A DNA stretch of 64,000 bases from contig NZ_CP107942.1 in NCBI RefSeq assembly GCF_036053395.1, forward strand, positions 310,001 through 374,000, given 5' to 3'. Both the position numbers and the translations under genes were made by a program. The notes beneath the pieces were generated by a model that was given only the letters and a program-made list of their open reading frames with translations, did not search any database and was not told the origin of the DNA. How positions within the stretch are numbered: the first letter of the stretch is position 1; the number at the start of each line of letters is the position of its first letter. Positions 7,566 through 15,817 of the stretch are shown here, in pieces. Source of the DNA: Actinoplanes sp. NBC_00393 (lineage in GTDB: Bacteria > Actinomycetota > Actinomycetes > Mycobacteriales > Micromonosporaceae).

Positions 7566-8207
7566 ATGGACATTGTGGAGCGCATCATCACCGAGCGTGG
7601 TGAGCTGGTGCTGCGCCGGCGGGACGGCCACTACGAGCTGATCAGCAACGGCGTCTTCCTGATGGACACCCGCTCCGGCGAGTCGGAGCGCGCCCTGGTC
7701 CGCGAGGCACTGGACCGCGCCGGGCCACGACCGCGGCTGCTCATCGGCGGTCTCGGCGTCGGCTTCTCGCTCGCCGAGGCGGCCCGCTCGGACGCCGCGG
7801 AGATCGTCGTCGTCGAGATCGAACCGGTGGTCGTCGGCTGGCACCGCGGCGTGCTGCGGCCGTACAGCGAGGGCGCGCTCGACGACCCCCGGGTACGCGT
7901 GATCACCGCCGATCTGACGACGTGGCTGCACACCACCACCGACCGGTACGACGCGGTCTGCCTGGACATCGACAACGGCCCCGACTGGACCGTCTTCGCC
8001 GCCAACTCCGGCCTGTATGAGCCCGCCGGCCTCGACCTGCTGCGCGCCCGGCTGAACCCCGGCGGCGTCCTCGCCGTCTGGAGCGCCGCCGACTCGCCCC
8101 GCTTCGCCGCCGAACTCGACCGCCGGATCGGCCCCACCCAAACTGTCCGCGTGCCGGTGCCACGGGGCGAACCGGACGTCGTCCACGTGGCATCATCGCG
8201 GCGGTGA
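7566..8207 (+). CDS. Spermidine synthase-like / class I methyltransferase-fold protein
   Basis: 213-residue Rossmann-fold protein. RLLIGGLGVGFSL (about residues 60-72) is the nucleotide-binding loop, EIVVVEIEP ends strand 2, and DAVCLDIDNGPDW matches the active-site region of spermidine synthase-like proteins. It is shorter than true spermidine synthases and lacks their N-terminal beta domain, so the aminopropyl acceptor or even the reaction is uncertain. The stop overlaps the next start (GTGA), making it the first gene of a translationally linked set with the DUF2332 protein. Confidence 0.75.
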   Translation: MDIVERIITERGELVLRRRDGHYELISNGVFLMDTRSGESERALVREALDRAGPRPRLLIGGLGVGFSLAEAARSDAAEIVVVEIEPVVVGWHRGVLRPYSEGALDDPRVRVITADLTTWLHTTTDRYDAVCLDIDNGPDWTVFAANSGLYEPAGLDLLRARLNPGGVLAVWSAADSPRFAAELDRRIGPTQTVRVPVPRGEPDVVHVASSRR

Positions 8208-9142
8208 AGACCGCCATGACGTATGCCGAGTTCGCCGCCCGCGAGGCCGCCGGCGAGTCACCGGCCTACGAAGCGCTCGCCGCCGCTGTTTCCCGCGACG
8301 ACCGGCTGCTCGCTCTGCTGGACTCGCTGCCCCCGGCGAAACGGCAGCCCAACCTGCTGTTCGCGGTCGTCCAGTTCCTCGGCGGCCCGGTCACCGATCC
8401 GGCGGCCTTCCTGAACTTCGCCGCGGAACACTGGCCCGAGGTGGAGTCGCACATCCGCACCCGGGCGACCCAGACCAACGAGCCGGCCCGGTGCGCCCTG
8501 CTGTTGCCGGTGCTGGCCGCCCTGCCGCAGCCGCTCGCCCTGCTCGAGGTCGGCGCCAGCGCCGGGCTCAACCTCTTCCCCGACCGGTACTCCTACCGCT
8601 ACGGCGACCACCTGCTCGGCGCCGGTGACGAGCCGGTGCTCGACTGCGCTCTGACCGGGGTGGCGCCGCCGTCACGCGTACCCGAAGTGGTGTGGCGTGC
8701 CGGTCTGGACCTGAACCCGCTGGACGTGACCGACCCGGCCGACGCTGCCTGGCTGCAGGCGCTGATCTGGCCCGAACAGGAGCATCGCCGGGCGCGGCTG
8801 CGTGCCGCGGCGCGCATCGCCGCGGCCGAGCGACCCCATCTGGTACGCGGTGACCTGGTCGACGACCTGCCCGCCCTGGCTGCCCAGGCGCCACCCGGTG
8901 TCACCCTGGTCATCTTCCACACGTCGGTGCTCTACCAGGTTCCCGAGCCGCGCCGGCAGGCCTTCGTCGATCTGGTCCGCGACCTGCCCGCGCACTGGGT
9001 GGCGGTGGAGAACCCGACCGTCATCAGCCACGGGAATCTGCCGCCCCCGCCCGACGCGACCCTGCACAACGTGCTCGCCCTCGACGGCAAGCCGCAGGCC
9101 TGGGCGCGGGCGCACGGTGACGGCCTGACCTGGTTCGCCTGA
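8204..9142 (+). CDS. DUF2332 family protein
   Basis: 312-residue cytoplasmic protein of the DUF2332 family, recognisable by LLFAVVQFLGG near residue 50, the central LLEVGASAGLNLFPDRY, and FHTSVLYQVP near the C-terminus. The LLEVGASAGLN segment resembles a SAM-binding loop, so a methyltransferase-like role is possible, but the family has no firm function that I know. The GTG start overlaps the upstream stop by four bases; an ATG at 8216 is an alternative. TrmO follows 11 bases later. Confidence 0.82.
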   Translation: MKTAMTYAEFAAREAAGESPAYEALAAAVSRDDRLLALLDSLPPAKRQPNLLFAVVQFLGGPVTDPAAFLNFAAEHWPEVESHIRTRATQTNEPARCALLLPVLAALPQPLALLEVGASAGLNLFPDRYSYRYGDHLLGAGDEPVLDCALTGVAPPSRVPEVVWRAGLDLNPLDVTDPADAAWLQALIWPEQEHRRARLRAAARIAAAERPHLVRGDLVDDLPALAAQAPPGVTLVIFHTSVLYQVPEPRRQAFVDLVRDLPAHWVAVENPTVISHGNLPPPPDATLHNVLALDGKPQAWARAHGDGLTWFA

Positions 9143-9153
9143 GAGGAGACACG

Positions 9154-9552
9154 ATGTACGAGATCCGTCCCGTCGCCGTGGTCGAGTCACCGCTGGCCGA
9201 TCCCGCGACCGCGCCGAAGCAGGGCGTGGAGGGCGGTCCGGAGGCCTGGCTGGCGTTCCATCCCACCGTCGCCGACGGCCTCCGCGACCTGCGGCCCGGC
9301 GACGACGTGTTCGTGCTGACCTGGTTGCACCTCGCCGACCGCTCGGTGCTCGCCGTCCATCCGCGCGACGACCCGCGCACCCCGCTGACCGGCGTCTTCA
9401 GCACCCGCTCCTCGGACCGGCCGAACCCGGTCGGCCTGCACCGCGTACGCGTGCTCGCCGTCGACGGTCTCCGGGTGCGGGTGGCCGACCTCGAGGCCGT
9501 CGACGGCACCCCGGTCATCGACGTCAAGCCGGTCCTGGACGCGACCCGCTAG
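9154..9552 (+). CDS. trmO: TrmO-type tRNA m6t6A37 methyltransferase (UPF0066)
   Basis: 132-residue protein of the TrmO/TsaA beta-barrel family, which uses SAM to N6-methylate t6A at position 37 of certain tRNAs. Visible signatures are the N-terminal EIRPVAVVES, PKQGVEGG, the acidic GDDVFVLTWLHLAD, and the family block STRSSDRPNPVGLH followed by VDGTPVIDVKP. AGGAGA lies just upstream of the ATG. It lacks the extra C-terminal domain of the longer E. coli protein, as do many actinobacterial members. Third gene of the 7566-9552 group. Confidence 0.88.
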   Translation: MYEIRPVAVVESPLADPATAPKQGVEGGPEAWLAFHPTVADGLRDLRPGDDVFVLTWLHLADRSVLAVHPRDDPRTPLTGVFSTRSSDRPNPVGLHRVRVLAVDGLRVRVADLEAVDGTPVIDVKPVLDATR

Positions 9553-9767
9553 AGGACTTCGGCGTCGGGGTCTCGCCGTCGGCCCGGAGTCGGCGGCCGT
9601 CCGCCGCTCGCCTCGATCGCGAGATGTGCCGGGTGGCCGGCCGGGTTGCGGTGCAGGCACGCACCAGGCTGTCCTTCCTTCCGGCCCAGCCGCGCCCGCC
9701 CCGGCTGGCAGAGCACCGTGCGTGCGGCGGCCGGCGTTCTGCGGCGGGAGACCTTCCGGTTGAAGGG

Positions 9768-9807
9768 CCACACCCACAGCGGGTGTGGTTACACCCGCTA
9801 CGGGTGT
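9768..9807. repeat. Two adjacent hairpins sharing an ACACCC/GGGTGT core
   Basis: CCACACCC (9768-9775) pairs with GGGTGTGG (9781-9788), and ACACCCG (9791-9797) pairs with CGGGTGT (9801-9807). They sit in the 770-base gap between trmO and the lectin gene, outside any convincing coding frame. They could be tandem terminators or a protein-binding site. Confidence 0.4.
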
Positions 9808-9989
9808 GCCGGCGTTCGGGAACTCATCTGCCACCGGAGTCGCCCGGATCTGCCCGCCGGGTGGCGCCGAAGGGGTTCTCGGACGCTCATCCCGGAGGAG
9901 ACGTGGCCCGCCTCTGTGCTGCCGGCCGGGCCGCCTCGATGAAGAACGCGCCTGCAAAACCGCACCGGCCTGATCGACGGAGATGGTGG

Positions 9990-10262
9990 GGCGGCCTCGC
10001 CGGCCCAGGGATCGGTCTGGAACCGGATGTCCGGGGTGAATCCGGCGGCCGCCGCGGCCCGGTCGAACTGGGCCCGCGCGGCGTGCCCGGCCAGGATGGT
10101 CACCCACGCCTCGCCGGCCAGCGGGCGGCAGCACGTTCAGCGCGGCGGCCTGGAACGCGCCGATGCGCGGCCGCAGCGACAGCTCGCCGAGCAGGGTGGC
10201 CAGCCCGGCCGCGGCCGCCCGGTCTCCTGGTCGATGGCCCGGCCGCCGGCGGATATTGACCA
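9990..10262 (-). pseudogene. Decayed LysR-type regulator remnant
   Basis: The 773 bases between trmO and the lectin gene contain no intact gene. On the minus strand, one frame from ATG 10262 (containing ATLLGELSLRPRIGAFQ) breaks near 10115 and continues in another frame as GEAWVTILAGHAARAQFDR then AAGFTPDIRFQTD. The second part matches the substrate-binding domain of LysR regulators (typically a hydrophobic strand, a GHxxR turn, a helix and an xxxFETD strand). Homology is then lost. The HTH domain is missing, so this is a frameshifted and truncated relic. Confidence 0.45.
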
Positions 10263-10325
10263 TCGCTCAAGATAGATGCTTGAATCGATCTTCGTTTATC
10301 ACCTATGTGGACGGAAGAGGTCGGT

Positions 10326-10883
10326 TTGAAGACTGCACGGGGGACTCGATACGTCGCCGCGGCCCTGGTTGCCGTTCTGGGCGTGGCCGCCGCGCCGGGC
10401 GCCGCACAGGCGAAGCCGGGTGACGGCTGGCGGATGATCGAGAGGAAGACCACCGGCCTGGTCCTGGGCATCAGCGGGAGCAGCGATGCCAACGGCGGCA
10501 AGGTCATCCAGTGGACGAAGGACATCGTGGGGCCGGACAAGCAGGCGGCCCCCAACCAGGACTGGCTGATCGTCGACCGGGGCAACGGCTACATCTCGTT
10601 GCGCAACGCCGGCACGCCCGACTGGAAGGCGATGGGGGTGAGCGGGGGCCGCACCGACAACGGGGCGCCGATCATCCAGTGGACCTACGACACCAGCAAC
10701 CACGACCAGCAGTGGAAGCGCGTCTACCTGCCGAACGACACCGGGTTCTTCCAGCTCAAGAACCGCAAGAGCGGCAAGTGTCTGGCGATCCCCGGTGACA
10801 GCCCGAACAAGGGGGTGCAGGCCATCCAGTACACCTGCATCACCTACCAGCTCGACCAGCTCTGGCAGTGGGAAGACCGGTGA
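10326..10883 (+). CDS. Secreted ricin-type beta-trefoil lectin domain protein
   Basis: 185-residue exported protein. I choose TTG at 10326 because GGAAGAGG lies five bases upstream and the product begins directly with a signal peptide (about 29 residues, ending AQA); an ATG at 10305 would add MWTEEVG. After cleavage one beta-trefoil remains, with QxW-like elements NQDWLIV, DQQWKRV and DQLWQW marking the three subdomains, plus KSGKCLAIPG. Single RICIN-domain proteins bind carbohydrates outside the cell; no catalytic domain is attached. A strong terminator follows. Confidence 0.82.
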   Translation: MKTARGTRYVAAALVAVLGVAAAPGAAQAKPGDGWRMIERKTTGLVLGISGSSDANGGKVIQWTKDIVGPDKQAAPNQDWLIVDRGNGYISLRNAGTPDWKAMGVSGGRTDNGAPIIQWTYDTSNHDQQWKRVYLPNDTGFFQLKNRKSGKCLAIPGDSPNKGVQAIQYTCITYQLDQLWQWEDR

Positions 10884-10906
10884 GACCGGCCGGTGATCGG
10901 TAGCTG

Positions 10907-10940
10907 ACGGGGTCTCCGGCGGACGTGCCGGAGACCCCGT
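10907..10940 (+). terminator. Terminator after the lectin gene
   Basis: A 14-base arm at 10907-10920 is exactly complementary to 10927-10940 across a 6-base loop, starting 24 bases after the lectin stop. No other gene overlaps it. Confidence 0.8.
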
Positions 10941-10958
10941 TGCGGTTAGGGTGGGCGC

Positions 10959-11318
10959 ATGATCGAGGCCGAACTGATCACCGCGGAACACCGTCTGCAG
11001 GCCGCCCAGCGTGCCGGTGACGTCGCCGAGCTCGACCGGCTGCTCGACGACCGCCTGATCGCGATCGGGCCGGACGGGGCCCGCTACCGCAAGCAGGACG
11101 ACCTGGACGCGTACCGGTCCGGCGCCTCGGTGGTCGGGGAACTGGTCGAGGAGAGCCTGGAGACGCTGGTCGTCGGCAGCACCGGCGTCACGTTCTTCAC
11201 CGGCACCGTCTCCGGCACCTTCGGCGGCGCGCCGTTCTCCGCCCGGATGCGCTACACGCGCACCTGGGCGTACGAGAACGGCTGGCGCATCGTCGCCGCG
11301 CACATCGCCGTCCTCTAG
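10959..11318 (+). CDS. NTF2-like (SnoaL/DUF4440) protein
   Basis: 119-residue protein with the cone-shaped NTF2-like pattern: an N-terminal amphipathic helix (LITAEHRLQAAQRAGD), the LLDDRLIAIGPDG strand pair, KQDDLDAY, and C-terminal strands ending TRTWAYENGWRIVAAH. DUF4440 members are small cytoplasmic proteins with varied or unknown ligands. The TAG stop overlaps the TAG of the convergent VOC gene in one palindromic CTAG (11315-11318). Confidence 0.8.
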   Translation: MIEAELITAEHRLQAAQRAGDVAELDRLLDDRLIAIGPDGARYRKQDDLDAYRSGASVVGELVEESLETLVVGSTGVTFFTGTVSGTFGGAPFSARMRYTRTWAYENGWRIVAAHIAVL

Positions 11319-11740
11319 CGGCGGACCTCCAGGACCACCCCCGCGTCGGCGCGGGTGTCGAAGTAGCAGAAGCCCGACCCGTCCGCCCGTAGCCCGCGGG
11401 CGATCACGCCGAGCCCCCGGCCGGCAGCTTCCTGCTGCGCGGCCGGCAGGTCCGGCACCTCGAAGCCCAGGTGGTAGACGCCCTCGCCGCGCTCGTCGAG
11501 GAAGCGCCGCTGCGGCGAGTCGAGGGTGCCCGGCTGGCAGAGCTGAAGCTGGACGTTCTCCAGGTCGGCGCACTTGTACCGCATCTGGGCCGAGGCTGCG
11601 GGGTCGGGCACCTCGAACTCGACGTACGGCGTGCCCTTGGGGTAGTCGAAGAACGGCCCGACGCCGAGTCCCTCGTAGTAGGCGACGGCCTTCTCCAGGT
11701 CGGCGACCACGACGCAGACGTGATGCAGGCGCTGAAACAA
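11315..11740 (-). CDS. VOC-superfamily protein (glyoxalase/epimerase-like)
   Basis: 141-residue vicinal-oxygen-chelate protein starting LHHVCVVVADLEKAV, close in pattern to methylmalonyl-CoA epimerases. H6 or H7, the Glu in VYHLGFEVPDL, H in VYHLG and the final Glu in VVLEVRR are candidate metal ligands. The TTG start at 11740 has GGGAGG seven bases upstream. It is divergent from the GGCT/ABC cassette, and the operator at 11779-11797 lies between them, so it may belong to the same regulon. Confidence 0.82.
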   Translation of the reverse strand: MFQRLHHVCVVVADLEKAVAYYEGLGVGPFFDYPKGTPYVEFEVPDPAASAQMRYKCADLENVQLQLCQPGTLDSPQRRFLDERGEGVYHLGFEVPDLPAAQQEAAGRGLGVIARGLRADGSGFCYFDTRADAGVVLEVRR

Positions 11741-11778
11741 CTTTTACCTCCCGATGACTTCTGTACGGCACACCAGAC

Positions 11779-11797
11779 GGTATACATTGCGGTGCAC
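11779..11797. promoter_or_regulatory. Candidate GntR operator, left copy
   Basis: GGTATACATTGCGGTGCAC occurs here, 18 bases before the start of the cassette at 11815 and 38 bases from the divergent VOC start. The same sequence with three changes occurs at 16719-16737 in front of the GntR gene. Shared core: GGTATACAT, two variable bases, CGGTRCAC. TATACAT could serve as the -10 element, so repressor binding would block the cassette promoter. Confidence 0.7.
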
Positions 11798-11814
11798 CAA
11801 CGCCAGGAGGTTCC

Positions 11815-12312
11815 ATGTACTACTTCGGCTACTGCACCTACCTGCTCGAGGACGAGCTGCGGAAATACCTGCCCGAGGCCTCGCCGGTCACGAAGGCGGT
11901 GGCGCCCAACCATCAGGTCCAGTTCCGCGCGTCGGGGAAGCGCACCGACCGCGGCTGGTGCCACCTCGCCGACCGCGGCACCTATGGCAAGGCGGCGCAG
12001 GGCATCGTCTTCCAGGTGGACGACGCCCGGCTCAAGGACGAGTTCGACGACTTCGACATCGTCTTCCTCACCGTCCGGGGGGACGACGGTCAGGCGTACG
12101 ACTGCTTCACGTACGTTCTCTCGCAACCCGGCATCCGGATGCGGCCGCCGCGCTTCTACTGGGAACGTGTCCCGAACGGTCTCGCGGAGCAGAACTTCCC
12201 GGCTGACTACCGGGCCGAGGTGCAGCGGACCTTCGACGAGGCCGCCGAGTGCCCGGACTTCGACCGCCCGATGCCGGCCGGCAAACCCGGCCGCTCCGCC
12301 GACAGCCGGTAA
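11815..12312 (+). CDS. GGCT-like fold protein at the head of an ABC importer operon
   Basis: 165-residue cytoplasmic protein. The start MYYFGYCTYLL resembles the YGxN/YGTL turn of gamma-glutamylcyclotransferases, and HQVQFRASGKR, GTYGKAAQGIVFQVDD and the acidic EFDDFDI follow in the order expected of the fold. AGGAGG lies just upstream. It heads the operon encoding a polar amino acid ABC importer, so it may process the imported compound, for example a gamma-glutamyl amine. This role is inference from fold and position only. Confidence 0.65.
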   Translation: MYYFGYCTYLLEDELRKYLPEASPVTKAVAPNHQVQFRASGKRTDRGWCHLADRGTYGKAAQGIVFQVDDARLKDEFDDFDIVFLTVRGDDGQAYDCFTYVLSQPGIRMRPPRFYWERVPNGLAEQNFPADYRAEVQRTFDEAAECPDFDRPMPAGKPGRSADSR

Positions 12313-12344
12313 CCGGCACCGCCGACTCGACCAGGGAGACGAGC

Positions 12345-13208
12345 ATGTCAAGGAAGATACGTCTGCTCCCGGCCGTGCTGCTGGCGACGGCGCTCGCCGT
12401 CGCCGGCTGCGGCAAACCGGAGTCCGCCGCCGACGACCAGGCCGGCGGCCTCACCACGATCCAGGGCGGAACCCTGATGATCGGGTCCCAGCAGTCCTAC
12501 ATCCCCGGCGAGTTCCGCGAGGACGGCGCCGGTGAGCTCACCGGTTTCGGCGTGGAGATCGTCGCCGAGATCGCGAAACGGCTCGGCCTCACCCCGAAAT
12601 GGGTCCAGTCCGACTACTCCGCGCTGATCACCGGGCTGCAGGCGCAGCAGTTCGACATGGGGTCGGGCGGGATGAGCGTCAACCCGGAACGGCTGCAGCA
12701 GGTCGACATGATCGGCTACTACCAGTCCGGGGCGACGTTCCTGGTCCGGGCGGCCGACGAGGGTAAGTACACCACCGGCGAGTCGATGTGCGGCCACAAG
12801 CTCGGCATGCTCGAGGGCTCCACCACGCTGGAGAAGGCGGTGGCCACCCTCAACGAGAAGTGTGGCGGCAAGCCGATCCAGATCGAGTTCTACACCTCGA
12901 CGCCGCTCGGTCTGCAGGGGCTGCTGTCCGAGCGGATCACCGCGTACGCGCCGGACCTCGCCCAGGCGCAGTACATCGTCAAGGAGAACCCCGGGCAGTT
13001 CGCCACGACGGACTATCACCTGGTGGATTACCTGATCAACTTCACTTTCGGGAAGAACGGCAACGCCGCGCTGCGCGACGCGGTCTTCAAGGCCCTCGGC
13101 GACATGATGGCCGACGGCACGTACACCAGGATCCTGGAGGGCTGGAACCTCAAGACCGGCGGCCTCACCCAGCCGGCCTACAACGGCGAACTCACCGGCA
13201 AGCCCTGA
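12345..13208 (+). CDS. ABC transporter substrate-binding lipoprotein, polar amino acid type
   Basis: 287-residue solute-binding protein of the SBP_bac_3 family. ATG at 12345 follows AGGGAG and opens a lipoprotein signal peptide with the lipobox LAVAGC (Cys22), so it is anchored outside the membrane. Family elements are GFGVEIVAEIAKRLGL, WVQSDYSALITGLQ, the MGSGGMSVNPER turn and KLGMLEGSTTLEKAV. It should deliver an amino-acid-like ligand to the permease encoded next. An intergenic hairpin (13215-13238) after the gene may raise its level over that of the membrane partners. Confidence 0.92.
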   Translation: MSRKIRLLPAVLLATALAVAGCGKPESAADDQAGGLTTIQGGTLMIGSQQSYIPGEFREDGAGELTGFGVEIVAEIAKRLGLTPKWVQSDYSALITGLQAQQFDMGSGGMSVNPERLQQVDMIGYYQSGATFLVRAADEGKYTTGESMCGHKLGMLEGSTTLEKAVATLNEKCGGKPIQIEFYTSTPLGLQGLLSERITAYAPDLAQAQYIVKENPGQFATTDYHLVDYLINFTFGKNGNAALRDAVFKALGDMMADGTYTRILEGWNLKTGGLTQPAYNGELTGKP

Positions 13209-13214
13209 GACGGC

Positions 13215-13238
13215 GCGGGCGGCGATGCCGCCGCCCGC
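13215..13238 (+). terminator. Intercistronic hairpin between binding protein and permease
   Basis: GCGGGCGGC (13215-13223) pairs with GCCGCCCGC (13230-13238) and is followed by a short T run. Such hairpins inside ABC operons usually act as partial terminators or mRNA-stabilising 3' ends. Confidence 0.55.
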
Positions 13239-13261
13239 ACCCTTTTCCATAGAGAGCGCAT

Positions 13262-14098
13262 GTGAGCGACAAGGTCTTCTATCCGGTACGCCGTCCGCGG
13301 CAATGGGGCCAGATCGTCCAGGCCGCCGTGGTCGTCGCCCTCATCCCCACCGTCGTCTACCCGTTCCTCTCCTCCGGCGTCTTCGACATCGCCACCGTCG
13401 GTGAGTACCTGTTCGGGCCGACCATCCTCAAAGCCGTCTGGGGCACCCTCTCCCTCGCGACCCTCAGCACGGCGCTCGCCCTGGTGCTCGGCACCGGCGT
13501 CGCGCTGCTGCGGATCAGCGCCAACCCGGTGCTGCGAGCCGGCGCGTCCCTCTACGTCTTCGTCTTCCGCGGCACGCCCATGCTGGTGCAGTTGCTGATC
13601 TGGTTCTACGCGGTGCCGCGGGTGGTCGGGCACGTCGGCCTCTACGTTCCGGGCACCGACATCGTGCTCGTCCCGTACCAGCCGGCCAGCAACTTCTTCA
13701 CCCCGTTCGTGGCCGGGCTGTTCGCGCTGACCCTGGCCGAGGCCGGTTACATGGCCGAGGTGGTGCGCAGCGGCATCCAGGGCGTCGACGCCGGGCAACG
13801 GGACGCGGCACGGGCCCTCGGTGTGCCGGCCGGGAAGATCATGCGGCAGATCGTGCTGGCCCAGGCGTTCCGGATCGTGCTGCCGGCCCTCGCGAACCAG
13901 TACATCCTCATGATCAAGAACACCTCGCTGGCGTACGCCATCGGCTACTCCGAGATCCTGCTGTCGGTCAGCCGGGTCTACTACACCAACTTCAAGTACC
14001 TGGAGCTGCTGCTGGTCGCGGCCTTCTGGTACCTGCTGCTGACCGCCGTGATCACGATCGGCCAGCACTTCGTCGAGCGAAAGTTCCCCCCGCGATGA
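13262..14098 (+). CDS. ABC transporter permease, HisM/polar amino acid family
   Basis: 278-residue inner-membrane permease with about five to six hydrophobic helices. FRGTPMLVQLLIWFYAVPR is the typical HisM-family stretch, and the ATPase-contacting EAA loop reads EVVRSGIQGVDAGQRDAARALG-like (about residues 160-181; key residues E, G, D, A, G). Only one permease gene is present, so it likely works as a homodimer. GTG start at 13262; the stop overlaps the ATPase start (ATGA). Confidence 0.92.
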   Translation: MSDKVFYPVRRPRQWGQIVQAAVVVALIPTVVYPFLSSGVFDIATVGEYLFGPTILKAVWGTLSLATLSTALALVLGTGVALLRISANPVLRAGASLYVFVFRGTPMLVQLLIWFYAVPRVVGHVGLYVPGTDIVLVPYQPASNFFTPFVAGLFALTLAEAGYMAEVVRSGIQGVDAGQRDAARALGVPAGKIMRQIVLAQAFRIVLPALANQYILMIKNTSLAYAIGYSEILLSVSRVYYTNFKYLELLLVAAFWYLLLTAVITIGQHFVERKFPPR

Positions 14099-14853
14099 CT
14101 CTCTCCGCCCGTCACGTGTTCAAGAGTTACGGCGACCTGCAGGTGCTGAAGGACGTCTCGGTCGAGGTCGCCGACTGCGAGATCGTCGCCCTGATCGGGC
14201 CGTCCGGCGCCGGCAAGAGCACCTTTCTGCGCTGCGTCAACAACCTGGAGACCATCGACTCCGGGCACATCTCGGTCGACGGCGAGCTGGTCGGCTACCG
14301 CGAGGCCGACGGCTGCCTGGAGCCGCTGAGCGACAAGGAGGCCAGCCGCCGGCGCGCCCGGATCGGCATGGTCTTCCAGCACTTCCACCTGTTCCGGCAC
14401 ATGACCGCGGCGCAGAACGTCGCCTACGGGCCACGCGAGGTGCTGGGCCTGCCGAAACGCGCTGCCCGGGAGAAGGCCCGGGAGCTGCTGGACCGGATGG
14501 GGCTCACCGGCCGCGAACACCACTACCCGCGCGAGCTCTCCGGCGGCCAGCAGCAGCGGGTCGCCATCGCCCGAGCGCTGGCGATGGACCCCAGCATGAT
14601 CCTGCTGGACGAGCCGACCAGCGCCCTCGACCCGGAACTGCGCGTCGAGGTGGCCGGCGTCATCCGGGACCTGGCCCGGTCGCAGTGCACGATGCTGATC
14701 GCCACCCATGACATCCCGCTCGTCGAGGACATCGCCGACCGGGTCGTGTTCATGGTGGACGGCCGGATCGTCGAGGAGGGGCCGGCGGACAAGCTGCTGC
14801 GCGACCCGTCGCACGAGCGGACCCGTGCGTTCCTGGCCCGGATGACGGGGTGA
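14095..14853 (+). CDS. ABC transporter ATPase, polar amino acid family
   Basis: 252-residue nucleotide-binding subunit of the GlnQ/HisP type. Walker A GPSGAGKS at residues 35-42, Q-loop in MVFQHFHLFRH, signature LSGGQQQR near 145, Walker B MILLDEPTS near 163, and the switch His in IATHD. It completes a binding protein, permease and ATPase set, overlapping both neighbours by four bases. The transported ligand cannot be read from sequence. Confidence 0.95.
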   Translation: MTLSARHVFKSYGDLQVLKDVSVEVADCEIVALIGPSGAGKSTFLRCVNNLETIDSGHISVDGELVGYREADGCLEPLSDKEASRRRARIGMVFQHFHLFRHMTAAQNVAYGPREVLGLPKRAAREKARELLDRMGLTGREHHYPRELSGGQQQRVAIARALAMDPSMILLDEPTSALDPELRVEVAGVIRDLARSQCTMLIATHDIPLVEDIADRVVFMVDGRIVEEGPADKLLRDPSHERTRAFLARMTG

Positions 14854-15770
14854 CCGACCGGCTGCTCTTCGCGCTGCTGACCACCGGCTGGGGAGCGAGC
14901 TTCTTCTTCACCGCGATCGCGCTGCGCTCGTTCACCCCGGTCGGGGTCGTCGTCCTGCGGATGGCGCTGGCCGCGGCTGTGCTGACCGGTGTGGTGCTGA
15001 TCCGCCGTCCACCGCTTCCGGCACAGCGGGCGGCGGGGCATCTCGTGGTGCTCGGCGGGTTCAACATCGCCCTGCCGTTCCTGCTGCTCACCGCGGCGCA
15101 GCAGCACGTGACGTCGTCGCTGACCGTGGTGCTGTCGGCCACCACCCCGGTCTTCGTGTTCCTCTTCGCCGGCCTGCTGCGGGCCGAACCGTTCAGCGGC
15201 CGGCGGCTGCTCGGCGTCGCCCTGTCCTTCGCCGGCGTCACCGTGCTCTCCGGCTGGCACGGCGGCGGCGCCGGATCGTGGGGGTGGCCGCTGGTCGTGG
15301 TGCTGAGCTCCGCCCTGTACGCGGCCGGCAACGTCTACACCCGCCGTCACCTGGCCGGCCTGAACCCGCTCGTCATCGCCTGGGGCCAGATCACCGCGAG
15401 CCTGCTCTACCTGCTGCCGGCGGCGGCCCTGGCCGGGGGAGTGTGGCCCGCGCACAGTCCCGGCCTGCTCCCGCTGCTCGCCGTCCTGGAGCTGGGGGTG
15501 TTCGCGTCAGCCTTCTGCTACCTGCTGTTCTTCCGGTTCATCCTGCGGTGGGGGTCGAGTGCCACGTCGTTCAACACCTACCTGCAGCCGATCGTCGGGA
15601 TCGCCCTGGGCGTGCTCGTCCTGGGCGAATCGGTGAACAGCCGTCAGTGGGTGGCCCTGGCGCTGATCCTGGGCGGGCTGGCCGTCTTCGCCTCCGAGGC
15701 CGTACGCGGGATCGGCCGCGGCAGACTGCATGAGCCCGGCGCCCGCCGGGCGGCCCGGACCGGCAGATGA
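14850..15770 (+). CDS. EamA-family DMT transporter
   Basis: 306-residue membrane protein with ten predicted helices in two EamA repeats (about residues 5-135 and 145-285). GWGASFFFTAIALRSFTP near the N-terminus is typical. The family exports amino acids and metabolites. Its GTG overlaps the ATPase stop, so it is translated with the importer. An importer and a likely exporter in one operon suggest exchange or removal of a product. The last 25 residues are Arg/Ala rich. Confidence 0.9.
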   Translation: MTDRLLFALLTTGWGASFFFTAIALRSFTPVGVVVLRMALAAAVLTGVVLIRRPPLPAQRAAGHLVVLGGFNIALPFLLLTAAQQHVTSSLTVVLSATTPVFVFLFAGLLRAEPFSGRRLLGVALSFAGVTVLSGWHGGGAGSWGWPLVVVLSSALYAAGNVYTRRHLAGLNPLVIAWGQITASLLYLLPAAALAGGVWPAHSPGLLPLLAVLELGVFASAFCYLLFFRFILRWGSSATSFNTYLQPIVGIALGVLVLGESVNSRQWVALALILGGLAVFASEAVRGIGRGRLHEPGARRAARTGR

Positions 15771-15817
15771 TCGCGCGGTGCGGCGGGAACTTCTCGAAAA
15801 CCCGTACCAGAAAAGGG

